Shown here piece by piece: positions 1-11,233 of a stretch of DNA of 64,000 bases. Source of the DNA: Cristatella mucedo (Eukaryota; Bryozoa; Phylactolaemata; Cristatellidae); NCBI GenBank assembly GCA_009760855.2, contig WPIO01000005.1:248001-312000 (forward strand), in the 5' to 3' direction. The position numbers and the translations under genes are program-made. Within the stretch, counting starts at the first letter, position 1. Each line of letters begins with the position of its first letter. The notes under the pieces are model-generated. The model was not told where the DNA came from. It worked only from the letters and a program-made list of their open reading frames with translations, and did not search any database.

Positions 1-40
1 CGTCTTTCTTCATCAAACGAGATGAATAAAAATAATAAAT

Positions 41-212
41 CCTAGCTGATTAAACAGCCTCTTTTTGTATAGCGACAGAAAAGCCGTTATGGCTATCACA
101 ACCGCTTGTAGTGGCGATAAAGGATCGTCCGCCGCAGGGATCGAACCCACGACCTCGGGACCAAGGTCATGAAAGCAACCGCCTTACCTAGTGTGCCATC
201 ACGGCTCACAAT
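41..212 (-). repeat. SINE-B copy, tRNA-derived
   Basis: Read on the - strand it has an A-box-like TGGCACACTAGGTAAGG and a B box GGGTTCGATCCC, then the body ending GAGGCTGTTTAATCAGC. It matches the copy at 12513-12686 along its length. The family name is mine; it is Pol III tRNA-like. Confidence 0.85.
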
Positions 213-2336
213 GAAGCCTCGCGGGTTGCCACTGGTCAATAAAAAATCCAGCTCTTCGCCACTGCTGTGTCAGTGCGTGCAGTCCCGCACGGCAAAAAAA
301 AATGGTTCCGATAGATGCCATTTATTGTGGAACTCGGAACCGGGCTGCAAACGACCACCCGAATAGCTCTCGAGTGTCTGCTAAACATGGGTCCGCTGTT
401 CTCGGCCGGTGGCTGGGCAAGTCAAGTGAGGCGGACTTAACGCAAACGAACGAATGTGGACGATGAGCCCCTAGCTGCCGCTAGATCGACGGCTATCTGC
501 AGCGCTGTCTGGAATAATTCGACGTCCAGGTTAAGAGTGTATGCGTAACGAGTACTTCGCTAGCGAAAGCGAGCCGAGAAACTCGGGGCAAAGGGCATGG
601 ACGAGGGCAAAGGGCGAGGAGACGAGGGCAAAGAGCGCCTGAAGGCGAGCACAAATGGGCATGCATGCACGCACTGAAGTCTGCTGTCGTGCACTGTAGT
701 CTTGCGATCTCCCACGACTCGTAGCAGTGTCAATCAACAGCATGGCTCAGCCGGGTGAACCCTCACTCCCTATGCCGGTATTACATTTCACCCACGCCGG
801 GCTAATGAACTCTTCTTGGGTAAAAGTCTAATGGGTCGCCAATAATAGAATGTTGACTTTAAAGTTCTTACCAATGTCCAGTTTAGTCGCGTTCTCTCTT
901 ATTGCTCTGATTCTGAAAATAACTCTTCGTTTTCGTCAGTCGCGTGACTATTCTATTTTTAGCTGCTACGAATGGTTGGCTCAGATACTTGGAGGGGAAT
1001 GCACCATGTGGTGTTGTGAGCCTGCGGCTTCTGCTGTGCTAGTTAGCGAAGCACCTGACACTAATGTACATGCCTCACCTGTGACCAATAGTCAAGCCGT
1101 TGAAGCGGCGAAGCGTCAGGCCACTAATGCAGATTATATTTCGTGTCGTCTGCTGCGATTGATTGGGCTCCCATCAATGTGCCCGTGGGTGTAATGAAGC
1201 AGAGTCGCACTTGCACCGGCTGTGTTTCAGTGAGATTCACACTAGAACAGCCGCCGCTGGAGACACCGTCACACAACAACCACGAGAGAATTAATTGGTC
1301 CTTTTGCTAGCAATAACTCTACTCTGAGTAGGCTCTAATCCTGCTGAGAGAGCAAACATAAAGACGAGTTTTTAAAAGCTCTCTTCTAAACAAATCTTTT
1401 AAATTTCAGACGGTCACGAGGTCAAAGATATACTAATTTACGAGCACAGATACACGATGTCATTATGGAGTCTTGTCGTATAACCAAGATTTTGTCATTC
1501 ACGATCCCGTAACTACAGCAACAGTCGCTGATGGCTTATCGATATTCAATAGCGGCGAGACCCGACTTACTGAATTGAGAGGCACATGCCTAATTTATAT
1601 GTATATGTTATGTGATCGAGAACTTGTCATGTCGTAAGGCTCCTTGAATAGAATTGCCTGTTTTCAATAGTATCATTCAACGAGTCCACTTTTTAGAATC
1701 GTCTGATTGAGAAGTGCATCTAGCAGCATTTTTGATTGGGATACATTGTTAGTGGGAATGCGAGCGCGTAGGTATAGCTCGACACGTAAACAGTTATTGT
1801 CATGCCTGAAAATTCTTTTCCTGTTTGACACAGAAAACCAGGATAGCCTACCCCTTGCATGTCTGCTTTTTGGACACGTGCATGTTCTCAGTAATCGCAA
1901 AGCCAGGTACTTTTCTTACCACTCATCCTTACCTTTCAGCGACCGGACCTATTGTCTAAGATTGCTTTAAGATTTTTCTGTCTCTAGCTTTGCTTAGCCA
2001 CCAGTATGGGGTTAACTTTATTATCTCATTTATGCTATCCACCAGATTCTTCATTGTGCGATATTTTGCACACAATTTGCATGGCTGTATACATGGGGTC
2101 TGTAATAAATCATTGTTACTACAGGTGGGTATCACTCACTGCAACCAAGACTAAGTGGCACGTCCTATTCTCTTGACCCATCTCTTCACAGCTACTCCGG
2201 CCCCCGAGAAATCAGGCTACCTTGGGACTAGTGCCGGAGGAACGAACGTTTCAATTGTCATCGCTCATAACTCAGTTGCTGGCTTTAACAGCAGCACCGG
2301 AAACTAAATGTTGCTATCAGGGGATTCCTAAGCATA
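213..2336. other. No recognised gene; short tandem repeat at 585-637
   Basis: I see no conserved coding sequence. A roughly 15-23 base unit, GACGAGGGCAAAGGGC-like, is repeated about three times at 585-637. An open frame at 850-1194 has no family resemblance I recognise. Confidence 0.5.
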
Positions 2337-2995
2337 TTACTCCAGCGGGGACGGAAATCCTCTGGGGCTTGCAGCTGGTGCAAAACTCTGCAGCTAGGCG
2401 TGTCTGTCGTCAGCGTCACAGTTGCCACATCACACCACTTCTCGCCGACCTGCAGCGGCTCCCAGTCAAGCAACGGATTGACTTCAAGGTTTGTCGCTCA
2501 CTTTTAAGTCCCTTCATTCTTTGGCTCCAGCCTATCTACCAGATCTACTCCCCCACCAGGCCAAGCATCGTACCACCCGCTTTTCGGAATCCAACAGTTT
2601 ACCAATATCTCGTACAAACCTCAAATCCTTTGAAGACCGTGCATTTAGTTCGTATGCTCCCAAAGCCTGGAACACCCTGCCGACTTGCGTCAGAACATCC
2701 CCTGACTTGACCACATTTAAAAAGAACTTAAAAACACACCTATTTAGGACAGCATTTAGTGGGTCCCTGTGATTCGTCCTCTATGTGCTTATGCGTGCTG
2801 GCACTGTGCATGCTGCCACTAACCACACTTGCATGCTGACCCGGTGCATGTCATCCCTAACCATGTTATTCATGTTGTTTATCAAGCACGACATTACTCA
2901 TCATTCGAGCGCATTTCCTTTGCAGCAAATGTAAAGCGCATAGAAAGAGATTAAGTTATGTGAGGGCACTTTATTAAGTGCATTATTATTTTTAT
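2337..2995 (+). mobile_element. LINE-L 3' end, 5'-truncated
   Basis: A fragment of the main LINE family here (CR1/L2-like non-LTR retrotransposon). It encodes the region C-terminal to the reverse transcriptase: [30 protein letters not shown] and [15 protein letters not shown]. The frame is broken between about 2480 and 2500. The 3' tail contains GCATAGAAAGAGATTAAG and ends in an ATT-rich run. Confidence 0.85.
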
Positions 2996-3092
2996 TGACT
3001 ACTGGCAACCTGGCTCAGAAACAACAGAGCAGCATCGTCCAGGATGGAAATGGCTGGGCATGACGGTGCAACTACCTACTTTGGAACCGGGC

Positions 3093-3133
3093 TGAATTAA
3101 AACGTTGAATTAAACGTTGAATTAAAACGTTGA
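3093..3133 (+). repeat. Short tandem repeat, GAATTAAAACGTT unit x3
   Basis: Three adjoining units of 12-13 bases, GAATTAAAACGTT or GAATTAAACGTT. One unit has lost an A. Confidence 0.85.
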
Positions 3134-3540
3134 GCGGATGGACTGCATAACAAACTCGAGGAAAGGGTTAGCCAAATGGCGCAGGCGCTTGCGGCTTTCA
3201 GGCCGGACGATTCAGTGTTTCTCCTTGTCAGTTTCAGGCCGAGTTGTCCAGGAGCATGAGCACTTCGTCGTTCGAAACGTGCGTGCTGCGCGACGGGAAA
3301 AATCGCTTGGAACGACACACTTTTGCAGCTACAGCTGAAGTACCCCGAGGTAATGCTCTTATTCCACTGTAGTTTGGTTGCCGCCATGCCCTGCGCAGAG
3401 CACCAGCCGTTGACCAGTTTATTTTGCTATGCACGGAGGAAAGGGAAGCACGACTTCCTTCGCCCCTGACTCCCACTCGAGTCCCACTAGTCGACCACGG
3501 CAGCGCACCGGGCCGCCTCGATGATGAATCCAGCATCTGA

Positions 3541-3705
3541 TCACCAACGGGTTAGCGGAAGGAACAATACCGGCCTGTGTCCAAGCCACATCAGAGGCGG
3601 ACTACAGTTGTGCACCGGCACCTCCCACGATACTCCCAACAGCTGCTCACCGGCGGGTTAGCAGAGGAGCAATACCGGCCTGTGTCCGAGCCACATCGGA
3701 GGAGG
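3541..3705 (+). repeat. Two direct repeats of about 58 bases
   Basis: Two copies, about 3541-3600 and 3647-3706, share GGGTTAGC, CAATACCGGCCTGTGTCC and AGCCACATC and differ at scattered bases. Upstream at 3145-3240 the + frame reads like NKLEERVSQMAQALAAFRPD, and downstream at 3911 is TATAAATA. This could be a degraded retroelement with its own promoter, but no diagnostic domain is visible. Confidence 0.5.
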
Positions 3706-4167
3706 TGCAGCAGCCAAGCGCTGGCGTCATTAGACTACACCCACATCCTGCCTCAAGTCAAAGGGCAGGTACATTACTCAGCTCAAAAGTCGAACATTGT
3801 GCGTGCCAACCGGCAGCCTGGCGGCTTCCAACTCGAATTAATCCGCTCGCCATGCCCCGGTCTCGTCACTTGACCGTAACGCTACCGCATACATGGTGCA
3901 CGCCTCCGCTCAGTATAAATAGCAGTCTGACCAGGCGTACATAGTTTAGGATTTGAATTTTTTTAGTATTTTAACTTATAAGATCAGGTTTCTATGATTC
4001 ACTGTCTCAGTCCTTACGTTGTTATATCTACTCAGGCAAGGGCAAAGATCTACTGTCACAAAGATAATAAGCAATTTACGAACGAAATGTTGAACGCGTC
4101 GAACAGTATCGCATGCCGGTTTTTACAGCGGACTATGGAAAGATCCCGGTATGTGAAGGCTAATAAT

Positions 4168-4318
4168 AGATAAATAAATAAAATTCGTGTATTTAACGCC
4201 CTAAGAGAACTTAATAATCTCTATTCAGGCGCCTAACTTATGCCACAGGACTCGAGCCCACGACATCGGCCAGACCTTGGTCGGGGCGAGCAACTTAACC
4301 ACTGGGCCAAACCAGCTT
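4168..4318 (-). repeat. SINE-A copy, tRNA-derived
   Basis: On the - strand, the tRNA-like head has an A box TGGCCCAGTGGTTAAG and a B box GGGCTCGAGTCC, then the tail with AGAGATTATTAAGTTCTCT and an AT-rich end. It belongs to the same family as 4433-4590, 18378-18512, 24836-24990 and 29378-29515. Confidence 0.85.
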
Positions 4319-4432
4319 CCCAATATAGTTCGCACAAAAGAGGGTATCCCAGGCTCTCTAAAAATACTGTACCGACGAATTAACGTCGACAAGCCTCGGC
4401 ATTTAACGCCTACAATTTGTCTAGCACTACCA

Positions 4433-4592
4433 TCATATTAATATTAATATTAATATAATTCATTTATATAGCGCCCCAAGAGGACTTAATCTCTATTCAG
4501 GCGCTTCACATATGCCTTGGGGCTCGAGCCCACGACCTCAGTTAGACCTTAGTCGGGGCGAGCCCCTTAACCGCTAGACCAAATCATGTCTT
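4433..4592 (-). repeat. SINE-A copy, tRNA-derived
   Basis: A second copy in the same orientation, 120 bases from the first. On the - strand its 3' end runs into an (ATATTA)n stretch at 4433-4458. The shared tail with AGAGATTAAGTCCTCT is intact. Confidence 0.88.
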
Positions 4593-4599
4593 CATCATG

Positions 4600-5009
4600 G
4601 CGTCTTTGGCGTCAAAGGCGCGGGCCTACTGGGGCGGCGAAGTCACCGGCATGTAGCTGGAATACACGGCATCTAATGTAAGGGTGAAAAATGAACGACG
4701 GCGCTGCCAATCCGTTAAAAAGGCCAACTAATTGGACTAACCACGTCCGGCAACTTCGCGCAGACAACATCAACGACGAGACCGCCCCAAGCGAGCGGTC
4801 ATACCAAAGACACGACTAAGTTCTTAATGAAGCGATGTGCATACATATGAAATTTAACCACATATTTAAATAAACACAACTGACCAGTAAACTATAGAGT
4901 AAAAGCGCAGGTCGCACTTCCGATGACCCTCACATTGCGCGTGGTCCCGGTGGCGGTGCGTGGTGCTTATCCCGCTCGTCGGAGCAGCGCGCCTCGCAAC
5001 TGACGCGCT
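4600..5009 (+). promoter_or_regulatory. DDB1: Likely DDB1 promoter and 5' UTR region
   Basis: This is the only unique-looking sequence between two SINEs and the start codon. It has a GC-box-like GGGGCGGCG near 4632 and an AT-rich CATATTTAAATAAA at about 4861-4874 that could serve as a TATA-like element. The transcription start cannot be placed from sequence alone. Confidence 0.4.
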
Positions 5010-5070
5010 ATGGCGTACAACTACGTTGTCACGGCTCAGAAAGCCACAGCAGTAACAGCGTCGTTGGCTG
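5010..5070 (+). CDS. DDB1: DDB1 exon 1 (start codon)
   Basis: Encodes [20 protein letters not shown] plus the first base of a Gly codon, matching the family N-terminus [11 protein letters not shown]. The donor is G|GTAGGT. An in-frame TGA at 5001-5003 fixes the start. Confidence 0.96.
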
Positions 5071-8000
5071 GTAGGTGCAGCTCGGCAGCTTGGCTGGCGG
5101 CGCGCAATGTTTCGCTGGCTCGGCTGGCGCCCGAGAGACCTGTTTATCGGCTGCCCGGACAGCCGCGAACGCCACTTCAGAGCGAGCCCGCTGTGTCGCA
5201 CTGTCTAAGTAGAGCCAACAACGGAATTTCAATTGGGATTTATGACTGGTTCAATGTGCGCGGCGTGGCTTGTTTGTTGCCTACGAAAGTGAGTACCGAT
5301 GCGACCCAGAGCCGAACCAAGTAAGGGAGACCCTGGTTCGCACGCAGTGGATACGTTACAGTACGACTAGACCCAGATCTTGGTGGCTGGTTTGTATTTG
5401 TTGGTCGGGTTATTAATATGCTGCGCATCTGATGGCTATGCAACTCGAGGCGCGTGCGAGTGAGGGCGTGCTGTGAACGTATTGGTTATGCAACTAACTG
5501 GAGAAGTTCTTGCTTGCGTCTCAGCTTCGGACCTTTCCAAACTACCTTACGGCTAATAGTGACGCAGTGCACGCTGCGGCTCATTTTCTCGCTGCTCAAG
5601 TTCTTGTGAGTGCACGCCCCACCTCGTCTTTCTTTGCCTGAGTCCGCTGTTTCTTTGCTAAACCGTAGCCGAAATGTGTTACGGTGAGCGTCCAGGAGTC
5701 ACGACGCACAATCCTGCTCAGCTCGTTCTCCTACCAAAGTGCTGACTACGGTTAAGGGCACAATATCCATTAAGCCTAGAATGTATGGGCGAGCCGATTA
5801 TGCTGCTAGGTTGCTTGGAGTCGATGTGGCATAGCACTAATCGTCTTTGACTGCACTCTTTGTTCTGCTGTCGCTGATGTGATGGCAGCAGCTTGCGGTT
5901 GTTTATTCTCATATACTCGGCCGCTTAGCAGTATGGCCACAGCTGCTGTGGCTGTAAATTCGTTCTAGTAGTAAGATTTTCTACGGAAATACTGGAGTTA
6001 TTCACAGCATGTGAAGATATTCACTGACAGCACAAAAGCAAGCATATGTTATTGGTCTCCATGCATTTAGATGCGGGCGTCCCATCACGATGCTTATGAC
6101 TAGCCTTGTCTACCAGGGCATAGATGTCCACCAGCTTTTTCTGTCTTTTTTTGCTGTACCATATTCCACATCCACAGAGCATGAGTCAAAAAAGTACTTT
6201 ACTCAAGTTCAAATACTATCTGCTTGAGAATCGTTACATATGGCAGTAAGACAACGAACTTAAGCACACTGCCAGGCCAGTGAAATCCTTTTAAATAATC
6301 CTTGTGTGGCACTAATGCAGTGGCCCAGCCAGTCGCCTGATTTGAACCCCATTGTAGGACTGTGGAGTGATATCGACTGAGGGGTGAGATGAGGTGTTCG
6401 GCCTACACCAATAGCCGACTTTTTTTTTTTACAGCAAACTAAGGCTCTGTTGAATGTGTTACAGAAGAAGAGACAACACGGAAGCCCGTGATCTTTATGC
6501 CTAGCCAGACTAGGGAAAGCAAAAAGAATCGTGGTGGGAAGACGTCGCACTGAATGCAAACAGACCAACAGCACATGTGTTTGTTTTTGTACTGTCAATA
6601 ACTATTTCCAATTAACTGAGCGAATTTACAGCCCCAACACCTTCGGGTCATACTGTGAGGATTTTTTTGACGATGAGTGTAAGTGGTCAGGCTAGTAGTT
6701 GTAGATCACCACCATCTCTTCTGCTATATTTGGTTTTGCCAACTGTCACCTGTCACTCTGTTGCACCAGGCCATATTCGCACCTTAACGGTGAGTGTAAG
6801 CTAAACCATCTGGTTCTGGGTTGTAATTTGTGTGTATTTTTCAGGTAACTTCACATCAGAGAACGACCTCAACTTGATTATAGCAAAGAATACGAACATC
6901 GAAATTTATGTGGTTACTCCCGATGGTCTTCGTCCTGTCAAAGAAGTGGTTATTTACGGACGTGTTGCAGCAATGCAGTTGTTTCGGCCACCAGTACGGT
7001 TGCAGTATTATGCCAGCTAGCATGTTCACTGTAGACATGTTTGCTGATGATGCTTGGCAATTCGTGCTAGCTCATCAATCAAGCAGGTGTCACGCGTTTT
7101 GTTCTATGTTGTTTGCTCGCATGCTCCTACTTGTCAGCATGAGATTCTGAAGTGTAGGTGGTGTCTTTCTCAAAATCGCACTGTGAACGTTGACATGTAG
7201 GCAAAAAAGATCTTCAGATTCAAGGAATTTTTGTGTTAGGATATTTACTGTTTGTGTGTTGCCCTAAGAGACTCTCATCTCTATTCAGATGCTTTACAAC
7301 TCGCTTCGAGAGGAGCAATAACCTAGAGTTATATGATAAGCAAAGTAATATGGTAAGACAAGCATGCAAAAGCACACCAAGACATTTGAGGCCAGTGGTT
7401 AGTATGGCCCCTATTTGATAACAAACACGGACTCTTGTATAGTAAGCATGTAAAGCATAAGGAAAAAAGACAAGTTTGCTATTGCTCAGGGAAAAGCTAA
7501 ATGGAACAGATAGCTAAAACTTAATGCAAAGTTTATGCAAGGGGTGACACGATAGCATATTTGTATTCGTATTTCGTATTCACATTTCTTCAATTCATAT
7601 GCACCGAAAGGCTGAAAGACGTTTCCGGCTTTCGGTGCATACGAATTGAAGGTTCAATCACTGGAAGATTTCGATTGAGTGTGAGGAACAACGAGACAAC
7701 TGGAAGCAGAGGGGCTGGTGCTGCAAGAGCACCCTGGAGGAGCAAGGAGGTCGGGTACATGGGCATGTTCAAGCGAGTAGGCGACCCTGCGAGAGAGACG
7801 TTGGACGTCGATTCGATGCTTCACAAGGAGCCAGTGAAGCTCAGACAGGAATGATGTGATGTGGTAGCTGTGCCGTTGACGGCAGACAAGATTACCTGAT
7901 ACTAAACTATTCATTTGTTTCATATGACTTAGGTGCAGTTGCGAAATCCGCTGTGCTGCCGGCTCCTCAAGAAAGTCGATGTTAACAATCGTTTCTGCAT

Positions 8001-11000
8001 CTGCTGTGGAACTCAGAAGTTAACAGGCTGATTTTTAGAGATATTCCGAGACATTCCTTGCAGAAGGCGAAGGAGCTACACTGGCCGCCTGTAAAACAGT
8101 GGATCTTCTCTAAGAGCTATTTTACTTTTGATCGAAGCTTGACAAAACTTAATGCAAACACTACAATTAATGCTAGGCTCAATGCGGCTTATTCAGTGGG
8201 TCTTTGACTCGCTGTGTCAAATTTTCAGGTCTTAGACCTGGATGGTTTTCCATCTCAGATGAAAAATCATGGTTGCTGCTTAGAACAGCTTGGACCCTGA
8301 CTGTCCTCTGGGTTTGTTACTTTTGCCTTGTTGAAATTGTGTTTCTTTTCCCGTTTGGCCTCTCTTCACATCTTGTGCTATCGTAAGCATGGTTAATTTC
8401 TTTTGCCGTGTCCTGATTCTTATCCACGGCCTGCTCACCCTTTTTTAACACCAAGCATGCTTGTGCTATGTACAATTAGTCGTTTATGGTAGGAGTGGCT
8501 TGTACAGCTGCGTTTTTTTTGTAGGGCGCCGTTAAAGATTTGCTGTTTGTTCTTACCGTCCGGTACAATGCTATGATTCTCGATTGCATCCAGGACGGTG
8601 GAAATATTGAAATCATTACAAGGGCGCACGGTAATGTCCAGGTGAGCTCAATGTCTTGCTTCAAGCCAGTGAAGACTGATTATCCACGGGCCTAGTTTCT
8701 CATTGTATAGCTGGGCCTGTGCCCGAATGACTTGGCAGCAGGTTCCATTCTTTGGCTCTTAATTAGCTGATGCTTGGCGATCCTATCCATATAGATGTCT
8801 TTTGTGTATAACCACTTTCTTATGAACTTGGATATGTTTAGTGCTTACTTGTGAACTCTTATAGATAATACTGTCTCTCCTAGTCGCCGGCTCATAAAGG
8901 CATTGTTAGCGATGTCAGTTTGCCGTTCTATGCACTCCTGGTACTGCCATAGCCGTTTTACCTTCAGTGAGTACCCTTCGTGGATGGAAGCCTTTTTTAG
9001 GTAGACTGCTGGGCTAAGCTCACATCATGTCGTGTACAGCTCGTTGTCGGCTCAGCTAGTTCTTTTATTATTTGCATGTACAGTATACAGTCGTGCCCTT
9101 GCTGTGAAACAATGTGTTATCTTTCTCTCGTCTATCTCTCACTCTCTCTTCCCGAAACTCTCTTGTCGAAACTGCTCGATGTTAGCAGCAGCATCCTGAG
9201 AAATTGGTTGTTCGTGGAGCTTCTCTTGTACTTGTTTACTTACACTACTTGCCTCTATTTCTGTGGTTTGGAAGCCTGTGATTACATTTCATTAACTTGG
9301 GCATCTCTGAATGTCAGCTAAATGCATGAGTGGCTGTTGTGAGTTTTCCATAGCCAGTTATTCCTTAAAATGATTACTTTTTATATTTTGTCTGCTAAAA
9401 GCACCCGTAGTGCAGCCAGGGTCGAAGCTTAAGCAACCTCAGTTACATCCAGTTGCTAGAGTAATGGTTGAGTCTCGATGGACGTGTTCGACAGAAGGTC
9501 AGTCTCAAGGCAGTCAGTCCACACAGTGCTCCTGTCCCTGGCAATGACTTCAATGCTACTGCACTTTACAACGTTATATCTTCAGTTCGTTCTGATCTTT
9601 GCTTGTTCCGATAGAAGGTTTTGATCCCCAGCTATTCGTACGACAGTTGAAGTTTCTTGTAACCAGGATGCCCTTCACAAGGTTTGTAGTATTTGCATCT
9701 GCATTAGTATATGTGCTACCTGCCACATTAATAAATAGTGTTCTATTAAGTGTAGTGGTTTCAGCTGCAGGTCTAATTTATTTTGAGATTTTTTGATTTG
9801 CATTATATTTTGATATCCATTGTGGTGACCTAGGTCCCCAATCGTAGACTGTTGGAGACTAGGGCTCACCACGAAAGAAAACCGGTGAGGCAATCTATTC
9901 TTGAATGGCTATCTATTCTGGACATATCTGTTTGCTGATGTCGAAGTTCTTAATCGTGCTGATAGCTGGCTTTGCTCTGTGCTACGGTCTTGCTACGATG
10001 TTGTTGCTCTAAATAGAGCATGGGAACCCTTCATCGTATGTCATTTGTTTCTTAATTTGTGAGTTCACATACGACTTGCTTTCGATACAATAAATCAAGT
10101 GGGACCTCTCTGACAACCAGCATCCTAATTGCCATTGATTTGAGCCCAGTACTACCGGGTTGCTCCAATCAGTACTTGTAGCCTACGGCAAGCTCATTAC
10201 CTGAACTTTCTTAGCTGTGGCTGCCTTAATGCCACGTCAAACCGTCGACTAGGATTATTCGTGTTCGAATGTGAAGGCTGTCACTGTGGGTGGTGTGCAC
10301 TTGGAGAGCTCTTCCCTTCTGGCACTTGTATGCACCTTGCAATTTAACAGCGCCTGGTCAGTCAGTGTTGCATATGATGGGGTATTTTTTTTATTGGTGA
10401 ATGTTCTGAGGTCAGCAACCTTAAAAGTAGCTAATGGTATGAGTCCTAGGCTGGCATATCGATACACCTGTCCCTTGGCCGCAGCCAACTGCAGTCTTAT
10501 GGTAGATAAACGTATAGTTGACACTGCCTGGGTTTTGTATCTCTGATGTGGTTGCATAATACTTTGGAGGATTCTGAGTTGGCTGCTCAGTTGTTACGGC
10601 CTTCTTCTGGCTCATCTATACATGTCATGAGGAGGCTGAGTGGATTCTAGGGGTTGAGTATTTCACTCTCTCTGCCAGATATAAATTGCTGGAAATTACA
10701 AGTAACGGCAATTATATATCGGCTGATTCAGCAGCATTATTAAACTCTGCACCTAGGCTAATCTGTCGTAAGCATCGCAGTTGCCACGCCAGACCACTTC
10801 TCAGCGACTGCACTGGCTCACAGTCAAGTAGCATATAGACTTCAAGGTTTTGTCTCACTTTCAGGTCCCTCTATTCTCTGGCTCCAGCCTACCTATCAGA
10901 TATACTTTTCCACCTGGCTAAGAATAGTACCACATGCTTTTCCGAATCTAATCGTTTACCAATACCTCATACGAATCTCAAATCCTTTTGAGACCACGCC

Positions 11001-11200
11001 TTTAGTTCGTATGCTCTCAAAGCCTGGAACTCACTCACGACTTTCGTCACGACACCTCCCGACTTAACCATATTTAAAAAACTAAAATGCATCTATTTAT
11101 CACAGCAATTAGTGGGTCCATAAGATTCATAATTTGTATGCTTATGCCTGCTGACGCTGTGCATGCTGCCACTAACCGTATTTGCATGCTGACCCCGTGC

Positions 11201-11233
<33 letters not shown>

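Noticed and set aside
850-1194. 114-codon + frame upstream of DDB1
   Set aside because: No recognisable domain or homology; the start is not in a convincing context.
2222-2710. 162-codon frame as a host gene
   Set aside because: Most of it is LINE-L 3' sequence in a shifted frame.
4866-5201. 111-codon - strand frame across DDB1 exon 1
   Set aside because: It overlaps the certain DDB1 start on the other strand and has no recognisable similarity; it is a shadow frame in GC-richer DNA.
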